From Helicobacter sp. 'house sparrow 1' (GTDB lineage: Bacteria > Campylobacterota > Campylobacteria > Campylobacterales > Helicobacteraceae), in assembly GCF_900199585.1 (NCBI RefSeq), contig NZ_FZQY01000008.1, positions 147,701-211,700 on the forward strand: a stretch of DNA of 64,000 nucleotides. Reading direction: 5' to 3'. The notes below the pieces were generated by a model. The model did no database searches. It was not told the DNA's origin and was given only the letters and a program-made list of their open reading frames with translations. The position numbers and the translations under genes are program-made. This document shows positions 47,354 to 55,900 of the stretch, in pieces; position 1 is the first letter of the stretch; every line of letters starts with the position of its first letter.

Positions 47354-48456
47354 TGCTACCCTATAGCACCCAATTGATTGAGCAAGATGATATTGATGCG
47401 ATCAATGAGGCTCTTAGAGGATCATTATTAACTCAAGGGCATACTGTAGAGAAGTTTGAAGAATATCTTTGTAGATTCTGTGATGCAAAATATGCCCTTG
47501 CTTTCAACTCTGCTACATCTGCACTCTATGCAGCATATAATATTTGTGATCTAAAAGATTCTGAAGTAATTACCACCCCAATTAGCTTTGTTGCCACCAG
47601 CAATATGATTTTACAAAATAATGCTACCCCTGTGTTTTGCGATATTAAAAATGATGGCAATATTGATGAAAAAAAAATCAACTCTTTAATCACACCAAAA
47701 ACTAAAGCAATTGCTTCAATAGATTATGGTGGAAAAAGTGTTGAAGCACTGCAAATCAAAGAACTTGCTAAAAAAAATGATTTGATTTTCATATCAGATA
47801 GCTCACACTCTTTAGGTAGTAGATTCAAAAATCAAAAAGTAGGCTCTATTGCTGATATAAGTATTTTTAGTTTTCACCCCCTAAAGCCTATCACAACTCT
47901 AGAAGGTGGGGCATTGCTTACAAACTCTCAAGATTTTTATGAAAAAGCAAAGCTTATACGATCTCATGGTGTAATTAAACAGAAGCTTTGGCATTATGAT
48001 GTTTTAAGCAATGGTTTTAATTTTAGAATGAATGAAATTCAAGCCACGCTTGGAATTACACAACTTCAAAAGCTAGAGAGATTCATACAAATTCGCGAAG
48101 AAATTGCTTCCTTTTATGATGATTTCTTCAAAGATAACCCTTATTTTGATACAACCCACCAAAATAATCTCTACACATCAAGTAATCACCTCTACCCTAT
48201 TTTATTAAAAAAAGAACTTTGGGAGAAAAAGGAAAAGATTTTTCATCAACTTTTAGAAAACCAAATTGGTGTTCAGGTTCATTATAAGCCTATTTATCAT
48301 TTTTCATTTTATCAAGATAAATTTTCCAATCTCTTCTTGCCCCAAGCCGAAGATTTTTATAATGCAGAAATTTCAATTCCCTGTCATCAAAAAATGGATC
48401 TTACTCTTGCAAAAAAAGTGGCTCAAAAAATTCTTAGCATTTTAGAAAAATTCTAA
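47353..48456 (+). CDS. pseC: UDP-4-amino-4,6-dideoxy-N-acetyl-beta-L-altrosamine transaminase
   Basis: PLP-dependent aminotransferase, second step of pseudaminic acid synthesis for flagellin glycosylation. The 367-residue protein has the DegT/DnrJ family pattern: CDAKYALAFNSATSALYAA, ISDSSHSLGSRFK, and the PLP lysine in FSFHPLKPITTLEGGALLT. C-terminal NFRMNEIQATLGITQL follows. H. pylori HP0366 is in the matching place near accC. A sigma-54 promoter lies just after its stop. Confidence 0.9.
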   Translation: MLPYSTQLIEQDDIDAINEALRGSLLTQGHTVEKFEEYLCRFCDAKYALAFNSATSALYAAYNICDLKDSEVITTPISFVATSNMILQNNATPVFCDIKNDGNIDEKKINSLITPKTKAIASIDYGGKSVEALQIKELAKKNDLIFISDSSHSLGSRFKNQKVGSIADISIFSFHPLKPITTLEGGALLTNSQDFYEKAKLIRSHGVIKQKLWHYDVLSNGFNFRMNEIQATLGITQLQKLERFIQIREEIASFYDDFFKDNPYFDTTHQNNLYTSSNHLYPILLKKELWEKKEKIFHQLLENQIGVQVHYKPIYHFSFYQDKFSNLFLPQAEDFYNAEISIPCHQKMDLTLAKKVAQKILSILEKF

Positions 48457-48457
48457 T

Positions 48458-48475
48458 TTGGAATTGTTTTTGCTT
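48458..48475 (+). promoter_or_regulatory. Sigma-54 (RpoN) promoter
   Basis: TTGGAATTGTTTTTGCTT has GG at 48460-48461 and GC at 48472-48473, exactly ten bases apart, matching the RpoN consensus TTGGAA...TTTTGCTT. It sits 2 bp after the pseC stop and 26 bp before the next gene. In Helicobacter sigma-54 serves middle flagellar genes. Confidence 0.85.
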
Positions 48476-48498
48476 CTACTCCAAAAAGAATGGAGTAG
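48476..48498 (+). promoter_or_regulatory. 5'-leader hairpin covering a ribosome binding site
   Basis: CTACTCC (48476-48482) can pair with GGAGTAG (48492-48498) around nine bases. The right arm includes the GGAG that serves the ATG at 48501. Depending on the transcription start, it could be partly or fully in the messenger and lower translation. Confidence 0.55.
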
Positions 48499-48500
48499 TC

Positions 48501-48905
48501 ATGCAGATTCAAACCAACTTAAATATGCAAAAGAATCCTTTCCAAGAGTTATTTAGCGCAAAACAAGGTGTAAATAAAGTCCAGCAAGCTCCAGAAACTA
48601 AACAAATTACTCAAGAAATACACTCTAGCTTAAAAGAAAATGAGAACAAGCGTCAAACTTATGGTTTTTTAGTATTAGAGTTGATGAGCGATTCAGAATA
48701 TCAAGCTTTTCAAAGAGCAACAGCGGGAATGAGTGAAAGTGAAAAGATGATGGCGGCCCAATCTCTTTATTCTCTTACTAATTTTTATAATGGAAATAGA
48801 AAAAATAAAAATCTAAATCTCTATGATACTTTTAATGTGCAAGACTTTATTACTCGATATAAGAATGCATCTATCACACAAAATCAAATTGATTTGAATA
48901 CTTAA
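48501..48905 (+). CDS. Sigma-54-dependent small protein, probably flagella-linked
   Basis: 134 residues with no signal or membrane segment. The first third is Gln-rich and disordered-looking; the rest includes YGFLVLELMSDSEYQAFQRA and ESEKMMAAQSLYSL, which suggest a compact helical domain. The ATG follows GGAG at suitable spacing. A clear RpoN promoter directly upstream, and pseC and a flagellin-like gene on the other side, point to a role in flagellar assembly or its control. I do not recognise the family. Confidence 0.6.
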   Translation: MQIQTNLNMQKNPFQELFSAKQGVNKVQQAPETKQITQEIHSSLKENENKRQTYGFLVLELMSDSEYQAFQRATAGMSESEKMMAAQSLYSLTNFYNGNRKNKNLNLYDTFNVQDFITRYKNASITQNQIDLNT

Positions 48906-48959
48906 GCTGATTTTTATCTATTTTTTCATAGAATTACACTTTCAAATCTACGGAGTTAT

Positions 48960-49037
48960 GTCAAGGTAGCTCAGCTGGTTCAGAGCGCTGGTCTCATAAG
49001 CCGGAGGTCGGGGGTTCAAGTCCCCCCCTTGACACCA
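48960..49037 (+). tRNA. tRNA-Met (CAT)
   Basis: The 78-nt cloverleaf has acceptor GTCAAGG/CCTTGAC, D arm GCTCAGCTGGTTCAGAGC, anticodon loop CTCATAA with CAT, and encoded CCA. It lacks the initiator features (mismatched first pair, GGG/CCC anticodon stem), so it is an elongator Met, or the Ile tRNA whose C34 becomes lysidine. TAGAAT at 48929-48934 may be its -10. The accessory region starts directly after it. Confidence 0.9.
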
Positions 49038-49458
49038 TTTTAAAAAAGGTAGGGAGAAACAAGGACACTCTAAGAGGAATTAGCCTTTTGAGCATCTTAT
49101 TTGCCTTGATGATCTATTCTTGATAACTTGCTTACCAAAAATCTATCTCAGCGATTATTTGTCCTCCTTATTCAAAATTTCACAATACTAACACAAAACT
49201 TAGTTTATCAATCAAAAATTTTTATAAAGTTTTTACACAGTTTTACTTCTTCAAAAATGTTTTTAATATGTTGTTAATTATTATATATTTAGTAGTCTTG
49301 TGAAAAACTGCGACTTTTTATTTTTAAAAACCTCTTAAATACCGATATCTAGGGAATTATAAAAGATAAAAATTATTCACATATGCTAAAAATAATTTAT
49401 ATATTTTTGGGGAGTCTGCAAAATCATTTTTTATATATTTTTGGGGAATGATAACACT
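49038..49458. other. AT-rich stretch at the start of the accessory region
   Basis: About 420 bp after tRNA-Met with no recognisable gene. It holds the 18-bp direct repeat at 49396-49447. The 3' half of tRNA-Met is not seen again elsewhere in the window, so no attachment-site pair could be assigned. Confidence 0.5.
49396..49447 (+). repeat. Pair of 18-bp direct repeats
   Basis: TTTATATATTTTTGGGGA occurs at 49396-49413 and 49430-49447, identical and 34 bp apart, just downstream of the frameshifted gene on the reverse strand. Purpose unknown. Confidence 0.65.
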
Positions 49459-49639
49459 CTAAGAATCAACTTTATTTAATCTTTTTATTGCCCTAGCATC
49501 AATTTCATAAAACTCTCTATATTTTGAAATTTCTACATCAAAATACCTTAACAACTCGAGCAGAATACTAATTTCATATTTAAAAAGTTCGTTTCCATAT
49601 TCAACTTCATATTTTTTTAACAACCTTTAATCCTGACAT
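49459..49639 (-). pseudogene. Small gene frameshifted at a T7/A7 tract
   Basis: An ATG at 49639, behind AAAGGA, starts MSGLKVVKK and then hits a stop. If one base of the seven-base run at 49612-49618 is removed, the frame continues as YEVEYGNELFKYEISILL, then ELLRYFDVEISKYREFYEID, and ends at 49459, giving 59 residues. The long downstream frame, good ribosome site and homopolymer suggest either a phase-variable gene that is off here, or a recent mutation. The family is unknown. Confidence 0.5.
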
Positions 49640-49684
49640 GTAATATTCCTTTATTTTAAATTTATAATATTATTATATAGCCTA

Positions 49685-49700
49685 TTTTAGGGGTTTTCAA
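49685..49700 (-). promoter_or_regulatory. Shared upstream element, copy 1
   Basis: TTTTAGGGGTTTTCAA is identical to 50124-50139. It lies about 45 bp before the 49639 start on the reverse strand, as the other copy lies about 43 bp before 50081. A related sequence occurs near 52175-52201. Likely a common operator or promoter. Confidence 0.5.
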
Positions 49701-49716
49701 ATGGGTATAAATACTA

Positions 49717-49785
49717 TTATTTAATACTTATTTAATACTTATTTAATACTTATTTAATACTTATTTAATACTTATTTAGTAATGA
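49717..49785 (+). repeat. Tandem 11-bp repeat array
   Basis: Five full copies of TATTTAATACT with a diverged sixth (TATTTAGTAAT) run head to tail from 49717 to 49785. The unit is about one helical turn. The array lies just beyond the shared element of the frameshifted gene. The homologous region near 50145-50170 has just one irregular unit, so the array looks like a local expansion. Confidence 0.85.
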
Positions 49786-49883
49786 TTTAAGAAAAATATA
49801 CAATAGTATGAGCTTTTAATAAAAGAATATTGTGGGTTTAAAAAATAAATCAAGATAAGATATTTTACTCCATATATTATTTT

Positions 49884-50081
49884 CTACTTAAAATCTTCAT
49901 CTTCCAAAAAATCCCTACTTGGTTCTATAACAACATACTTTTTTCCATTTAAATCATATTGATAGATACTATCTAGTTCAAAAAAATATCCCTCTAAATT
50001 ACTATCCCTTGTAATAATTTCTATATCACCTAATTCTTTTTGGATATCTTGTAAAAATAAGATTGCTTCGCTAATATTCAT
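49884..50081 (-). CDS. Small acidic protein of unknown function
   Basis: 65 residues: a helical first part (MNISEAILFLQDIQKELGDI) then a beta-type part (FELDSIYQYDLNGKKYVVIE). AAAGGA precedes the ATG at good distance. The shared 16-bp element lies upstream (50124-50139). Small genes of this sort are common on phage-derived and plasmid DNA; no toxin or antitoxin motif is evident. Confidence 0.6.
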   Translation of the reverse strand: MNISEAILFLQDIQKELGDIEIITRDSNLEGYFFELDSIYQYDLNGKKYVVIEPSRDFLEDEDFK

Positions 50082-50123
50082 ATTTTAATCCTTTGTTTTG
50101 ATATAGGGTTATTTTATTTCTTG

Positions 50124-50139
50124 TTTTAGGGGTTTTCAA
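50124..50139 (-). promoter_or_regulatory. Shared upstream element, copy 2
   Basis: Second copy of TTTTAGGGGTTTTCAA, followed as in copy 1 by a CTATTATTTA segment. It stands upstream of the 65-residue gene. The two small genes are probably controlled together. Confidence 0.5.
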
Positions 50140-50328
50140 GTAGGTGTATAACTATTATTTAGTAATTGTTTAATACCTGAAGTAGTATGGTATTAAGATC
50201 TTTTTCCTTTAAAGCAGTTTCTTTTATTTGGTTACAAATTATACACATGAAATCCGAGTAAAATAAAAGCAGGAATATCTAATCTATGATTTTGATAGAA
50301 TTACTAAACTTTTTATTGAGGTATAAGA

Positions 50329-50988
50329 ATGGGAAAATATGTTAAACCAGAATTTAAGAAAGAAACTTTTAATTGCCCACATTGTGGAGCATTTGCTCAA
50401 ATAGCATGGAATGATTTATATAACTATTATCAAGACATTCAACTAAGGAATGGATATTATGTTGCTATGGGTGCTTGTTGTCAAAAGGAAATGATTTGGC
50501 AAAAAAGCAACAATGACACCAAGATGATTTATCCAAGGCAACTAGCTACCCCTCCAATAGAAGATATGCCAGAAAAAGTTAAAGAAATCTATAAAGAGGC
50601 TTCTTTAGTTTTAGGAGATTCTCCTAGAGCTTCTTGTGCTTTGTTGCGTTTGGCATTGCAAGAGTTAATGATCTATCTTCGAGATAATTACGAAGATTAC
50701 AGAGATTTAAAGGGCAAAAAAATTGATGATGATATAGGAATTCTTGTCAAAAACCATAATCTTTCAGTAAACATTCAAAGGGCACTTGATAGTATTAGAA
50801 TCATAGGAAACAATGCAGTGCATCCAAAAGAATTGGATATTAATGATAATCCAGATATTGCAGAAAAGCTTTTTAAGATGATTAACTTAATTGTTAAGGA
50901 AATGATTACGAGACCTAGAGAAATTAATGAGTTATATGCAACAACACCTCAGGGGGCTAGAGATGCTATTGAAAAAAGAGATAGTTAA
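50329..50988 (+). CDS. DUF4145-type protein with N-terminal zinc ribbon
   Basis: The 219-residue protein starts with a treble-clef-like CPHCG (residues 15-19) and a later CC pair, then a helical domain containing SPRASCALLRLALQELMIYL and a RIIGNNAVHP segment. This last pattern (helix, then GN-AVHP) is typical of DUF4145 and related HEPN-like domains, often attached to restriction enzymes or found alone in defence islands. No enzymatic residues can be assigned. It is the only forward-strand gene of this stretch. Confidence 0.62.
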   Translation: MGKYVKPEFKKETFNCPHCGAFAQIAWNDLYNYYQDIQLRNGYYVAMGACCQKEMIWQKSNNDTKMIYPRQLATPPIEDMPEKVKEIYKEASLVLGDSPRASCALLRLALQELMIYLRDNYEDYRDLKGKKIDDDIGILVKNHNLSVNIQRALDSIRIIGNNAVHPKELDINDNPDIAEKLFKMINLIVKEMITRPREINELYATTPQGARDAIEKRDS

Positions 50989-51019
50989 TTAGAAGATTAT
51001 AAAAAGGGAAAAGAAATTT

Positions 51020-51784
51020 TCATCTCCCCCTGCTTCTTGTCTTACACTGATTATCTTGTTTAAAACAATATTTCTTTTTTTCTTGCTTATGTTGATTTAA
51101 AAAAATATCTAAACGCCCTAATTCAATCTCTTGCTGAGTTTTAGCTAACTTTTTAAACTCACTTAAATTATTTTCTCTTAGGATTGAAATATATAAGGGT
51201 TTTTGTTCTTTTTGTATGACAAAAGGTGTGATTTCATTTTCGATACAAAAATAAAACATTAAAAGTCTTCCTACTCTTCCATTACCATCACTAAATGGGT
51301 GGATTTTTTCAAAATGGAAATGTGATTGCAATATAGCTTCTAATTTTTCATCATCACTCTTAGATTGCTTGATTTGATAGTCTAGGTTATTTAACATTTC
51401 TTGTAAATGCGTGGGAACAAGATAGGGTTTGCTTGTTTCAAAATCTGCTCCTACAATGAGATTAGGGATTGTTTTAAATTGTCCTTTATTATCAATTAAA
51501 TTATCCATCAAAACACTATGCAACTCTTTAATCTGGTGGATATCAATACTTTTTTTATCCCTTAAATTTTGCTCATAAAGCTCTAAGACTTTAGGAATTA
51601 CAAAGCGATAATTTCTTACTTCAAAAAATTCTCTCTCACTTGTTTGATTGGGTATAAAATTTTCAAGAATAATACTTGCAGTTTGATTTTGTGTAAGAGT
51701 GTTTCCCTCAATGGCAGTGCTATGATGTGCCATTCTGATAGTTAAATCTTTTAAATACTCTTCGTTTTTTAAAGCTTGAAACAA
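51020..51784 (-). CDS. Fic domain protein, class II (N-terminal inhibitory helix)
   Basis: Fic enzymes transfer AMP or similar groups from nucleotides to target proteins. The 254-residue protein has an intact catalytic motif HPFSDGNGRVGR at residues 162-173 and the inhibitory helix motif STAIEGN at 22-28, which blocks ATP binding until displaced; this is class II architecture. The start is TTG at 51784, 6 bp after AAGGAGA. The C-terminal tail is highly basic. Target and function are unknown; options are toxin, host-interaction factor or regulator. Confidence 0.85.
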   Translation of the reverse strand: MFQALKNEEYLKDLTIRMAHHSTAIEGNTLTQNQTASIILENFIPNQTSEREFFEVRNYRFVIPKVLELYEQNLRDKKSIDIHQIKELHSVLMDNLIDNKGQFKTIPNLIVGADFETSKPYLVPTHLQEMLNNLDYQIKQSKSDDEKLEAILQSHFHFEKIHPFSDGNGRVGRLLMFYFCIENEITPFVIQKEQKPLYISILRENNLSEFKKLAKTQQEIELGRLDIFLNQHKQEKKKYCFKQDNQCKTRSRGR

Positions 51785-51840
51785 TTTTATTCTCCTTATT
51801 TTTATTAAATTATTATAACCCTTAACAACATTGTTTCAAA

Positions 51841-52143
51841 TCAGCAGACATCATTTTTCACTGCATTTTTAAAACTCTCTTTATAGTTTTCTAAAAGCTT
51901 GATAAAAAATCTTACCTTCCCATCTTTTAAATAACTTGTCATTGAAATAATGCCTAAATCTTTTAATTTTGATAAGAAAATATTTGTGCCATTTCGCTCA
52001 CATTTGGTTCTAATAAAATAATCTAGTTCTGTTTTTAAGCAACCACCACTATCGCTCATTGCATTATTTTTCTCTAAAAAAGCAATAATCATTTTAAAAA
52101 CTTTCTCACGCTCTTTTCTAAAGCGTCTATAATTATTTGTCAT
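51841..52143 (-). CDS. Small basic protein of unknown function
   Basis: 100 residues. The sequence (YRRFRKEREKVFKMIIAFL, LKTELDYFIRTKCERNG, LSKLKDLGIISMTSY) suggests a winged-helix-like fold with possible DNA binding. AGGAGG lies just before the ATG. A weaker relative of the shared upstream element (TTTTCAAATG) lies at 52192-52201. It sits between the Fic gene and the recombinase remnant. Confidence 0.55.
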   Translation of the reverse strand: MTNNYRRFRKEREKVFKMIIAFLEKNNAMSDSGGCLKTELDYFIRTKCERNGTNIFLSKLKDLGIISMTSYLKDGKVRFFIKLLENYKESFKNAVKNDVC

Positions 52144-52211
52144 TCAGCCTCCTAGCTTTAAATAATATTATGATATAAACCCCTTATTGGTTTTTCAAAT
52201 GACCTAAACAC

Positions 52212-52601
52212 TTATAAAACGCTATTTAATATTGAAACCTTAACTTCATCACTTGCTCTTGTATAAAACTTTGATGTGGTTGTGATATTACTATGTCCTA
52301 GAAGCTCTTGAATAATTTTTAAATCTACACCTTGGCTAACTAAGCAATCTCCAAAACTATGTCTAAAAATATGACAACCGCTTTTTTTATGATCGATTCT
52401 ACATTTTGCTAAAAAGCGATTGACTTTGCTATAAAAGGCAAGATAAGTTGCAGAGTAGATTTTATCTGCTTTTCCCTGCAATAGAAAAAAGCTACTTTCT
52501 TTTTCCTTGGTATTTTGTTCTTGTGTCTTTATATCATCACTCATATTGCTCTCCCCAAACTCTAGTTTTTCCATTTGACCATTTGTATTAAGACTTAGCA
52601 C
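52212..52601 (-). pseudogene. Tyrosine recombinase, C-terminal remnant
   Basis: The last 60 residues match the catalytic end of Xer-type integrases: HIFRHSFGDCLVSQGVDLK with the H-x-x-R pair, LLGHSNITTTSKFYTR with the second His and the Tyr nucleophile. The N-terminal DNA-binding domain and the first catalytic Arg are missing, and a stop precedes the frame just before the GTG at 52601. It is thus a decayed integrase, marking the region as once mobile. XerH or XerT ancestry cannot be told apart. Confidence 0.72.
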
Positions 52602-52936
52602 CAGATTTTAATATCTTTCTTACTTAAAACTTTTTAATTTCTGATGATGAAATTTTACACAATTAATCTTTAATCAACCTAAGTAAAAACCCATTCATCA
52701 GGGCTCTTTTAACAGAATCAAAACAAAAAAAACAAGGGAATAAAAATCATTCCAATTCAAGATTTTATAATTTTGTGTAATGTATCTTTAGAGCCAATAT
52801 CACTATTTACATCTCTGCAAAAAGAAGTGGAAAAATTCTGTGAATTTCCTCCTATAGACCATAAGACAAAAACCTCCACCAAAGGAAGTCATAGGAGTAA
52901 TATTTGTACCTATGAGATAAAAAAGAGGTTATTATT
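52602..52936. other. Gap between the recombinase remnant and the autotransporter
   Basis: 335 bp without an intact gene. It contains the possible forward remnant (52713-52940) and a loose inverted repeat CTCCTATAG / CATAGGAG near 52850-52893 that may help terminate the autotransporter transcript. Confidence 0.45.
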
Positions 52937-52940
52937 TTAA
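52713..52940 (+). pseudogene. Possible coding remnant without start codon
   Basis: An open frame of 75 codons on the forward strand, ending in TAA on top of the autotransporter stop. It reads plausibly (LFTSLQKEVEKFCEFPP then HRSNICTYEIKKRLLF) but has no ATG and follows a poly-A run where another frame could join. Perhaps the C-terminal end of a lost gene. I cannot name a family. Confidence 0.2.
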
Positions 52941-55900
52941 AACTGATATTTTAAGCCCACATTTCCCAATACACCAAAATAGTTTGGATTGATAGGACTT
53001 AGCTCTGCACTAATTTGATAATTTAAAAATAACGAATCACCAAAAGACACATTCCCCAAATAAGTGAGCCCGACATACAAGTCCTGCATATTGATTCTAT
53101 AGTCTAAAGGTGCAGATGTCCCTATACCTACCTTTCTATGCCCTATTGTTTGTAGGTTATATTTTAAATTCATCTGCAAGATATTTTCTATTTTTTGAGT
53201 GGAGATGTTATACTCTAGCCCAACCTCGATATTTGGGATCCCCTGATTGATCTTTTCAAAATGAAATACATCATTATTAAGGCTTCCTGGAATATAAAAA
53301 TGCTGATACCCCAAACTTACAACAGGTTTTAGAGCTTGATAAAGATTAGTGCTTTTTTGCAACAAAAATCTATATTTATAAGTTAAGCTTGTATTTGCAA
53401 GAAAATCTGTAGTTGAGGTTGTCGCATTTAACTCATTTAATTGAAAATTAGAAACAATTTTTGTGGTTTTTTCATTCAGCCCTATCCCTCCAAAAAACTG
53501 GACTAAAAACTCATTATTTTTATAAAAATATTGCGTATGAAGTCCAAAAATAAACGCTTGAGAATTTTGTCTAATACTTGCTTGATTATAAATACCATAC
53601 AAATAGCTAAAAGACGCACCGACACTCAAATAATGCTCTGGCTCTTGCAACAAAATCCTATCATAGCCCATAGTGATACCCGTTGCTCCCAAACTACCCT
53701 CATAGTTATAATAACTTCCCACTATACTTGCATAAACACTATTTCTATAATCAAGCACATCTTTTTGTGACACTAAAGAATCAAGTACTAAATTTTGATT
53801 CTCTTTATAATCCTTAAAATCAAGACTTCCTTTATCATTTTGCGCAAGATAAGCTTTTGCTTTAAAATCCACTTTAGCAATTTGCTGGTTGAGTGATTTT
53901 TGATTTCTCAAAGAAGAAAAATTTACAATAGTATTTAAAAGACCCAAATTAAGACTAAAATCAGAATTGGCAATTTTTGATAGATTACTATCAACTTCTT
54001 CCAAAAAACTATAAAGCCCTATATTTCCACTATCGCCCGCCCCAAGAATCAAAACATCTGTAAAAATATCTTTAAAAACCTTTTGACCCCTATCATTTGT
54101 TCTTGCAATACTTTCTAACAAACCTCTAAATTGTCCCGTAATTTGGTTGGTTTTTTCTAGTTTTTGCACCGCTAACGCTTCATCACTTTCATTTTGAACA
54201 TTCAAAATATAAGTATCAAGCCAATCTAAATTTTTATCTCCAACCACTATATCATTTTGCTTCTTTTCAAAAACAAGATTAATCTCACTAGGTGTGGTAA
54301 TTGTCTTAGGATTTATGGTTCTCAAATAATCTGGATTTAAGAATATTACATCTTTTGAAGTTCTTGAATCAAGAATAGTATTTGCTTTGATTAAGTTATA
54401 AGGAGTATTGTATTTTGCATAAACAAAGCTTTCTTCTTTATTATCAAACAAAAGCGCACTTCCATTACTCAAACTCAAAGTTCCTGTAAGACTTAAAGTA
54501 GAAAGCAAGCTATGAAATGTAATCGCAGAATCATAGCTCAAAGTAGAGGAGCTCTCATCACTGCCAAGAAATATATCTTTGATAAAAAGATCCCCCAATA
54601 CAACACTTTGCTGATTAAAAAGTCTTAAAAAAGCAATACTATTTTCAGTCCCTCCAGACAAGAGTGCCTGATTATTTCCATAAAAATCCACATATCTTGC
54701 CTTGAAACTAGATGTAGAATCAAGACTTATAGTATAAGTATTTTGACTTGTAGGCACCAAATCCAAAGAAACAATCTTATTATTTCTAAAAAATCTTTTA
54801 TCCTTAGCCTCAAAAGTTCCAAATTTCAAAGGATTGCTAGATGTATTTGAAATGACAAAATTTGTTTGATTTATCCCCCCTAAATTTCCCTCAAAATAAA
54901 ATGTCTCATCTTTTTGAGAAACTCCTGCAACTGCTTTTTGCAAAAAAGTCGCAAGATCAGAACTTGTGTTTCTGACATTCTCTCCATCATAACTATCAGA
55001 ATAAATTTTTTGATCCCCACCAAAATAAACTTTTGTGCGATCTGCTTTAATACTACTAAGCAATGTTGCATTACGACCTAAAATAAATATTGAACTATTA
55101 TCAATAGTTTGCGTAGATTCATCTTTTTGTGCGATGACAATCTCATCTAATACAAAGATTCTATTCTCCCAATCCTCTTGATCCAATCTTGTAGGAGTAG
55201 AATAGATATCATCTCCTGTAATCCTTGCTACATGCTCTGCACTTCCCTTTGGCAAATAAGCATGAATAACTGGATGACCCTGAAGTACCAATTTCCCATT
55301 ATAATGCTCAATTTTTCCATCTGGATTAGTAATATTTCCATCAAAAGCCAAAAGATTCTCTCCATAGCCTGATTCACAAAATGTAGGATTTGTATCACTC
55401 CAAGGACAAGCTTCCTGACTCTGTCCATCTTTATAAATGATGATATTATTTCCGATATTGCCGTGAAATAAAAAGCTCCCAGAGCCTTCAATTGGCATAT
55501 CAAGTGCATTAGACATCTTTTTTTTAATATCAATCTTTGCAATCTTACTGCCTGTATTGATAATCCTAGCTCCATTATCTGATGCTTGGATAATATTAAA
55601 GGTAAAATCATTTCCTTTAATATCCAAAGTTCCACCTCTAGAAAAAAAGAACACACGATCAGGATCTATAGAGGAGCCTTTGCCCTCTATAAGCTCTAAA
55701 GTTGGTCTGCCACTTACAAGAACAATACCATCAAAAGCAAGATCTTGAGTATTTAAAACAACCTTTCCATCTCCCAGTCTTAAAAAACCCTCATTTGCAA
55801 CAAAAACATTTAAAGTGCCCTTTCCAATTTTATGTAAAGAATCTGGTATCACTTCATAGCCAGGTCTGCCTGAAGTATATTTTTTACCACCAACTCCTTT

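Noticed and set aside
48960..49037. Attachment-site duplication of tRNA-Met 3' end
   Set aside because: The sequence GGTTCAAGTCCCCC and its neighbours were not seen again downstream in the window.
49300..49330. dif/Xer recombination site
   Set aside because: AGTC...AAAAACTGCGACT looks vaguely like one arm, but no proper pair of binding arms with a central region could be laid out.
49717..49785. Iterons of a plasmid origin
   Set aside because: No replication initiator gene is near, and the array looks like local expansion of a promoter-region unit.
55228..55656. 142-codon frame inside the autotransporter
   Set aside because: Same strand, other frame; no ribosome site and no recognisable motif, while the long frame is clearly coding.
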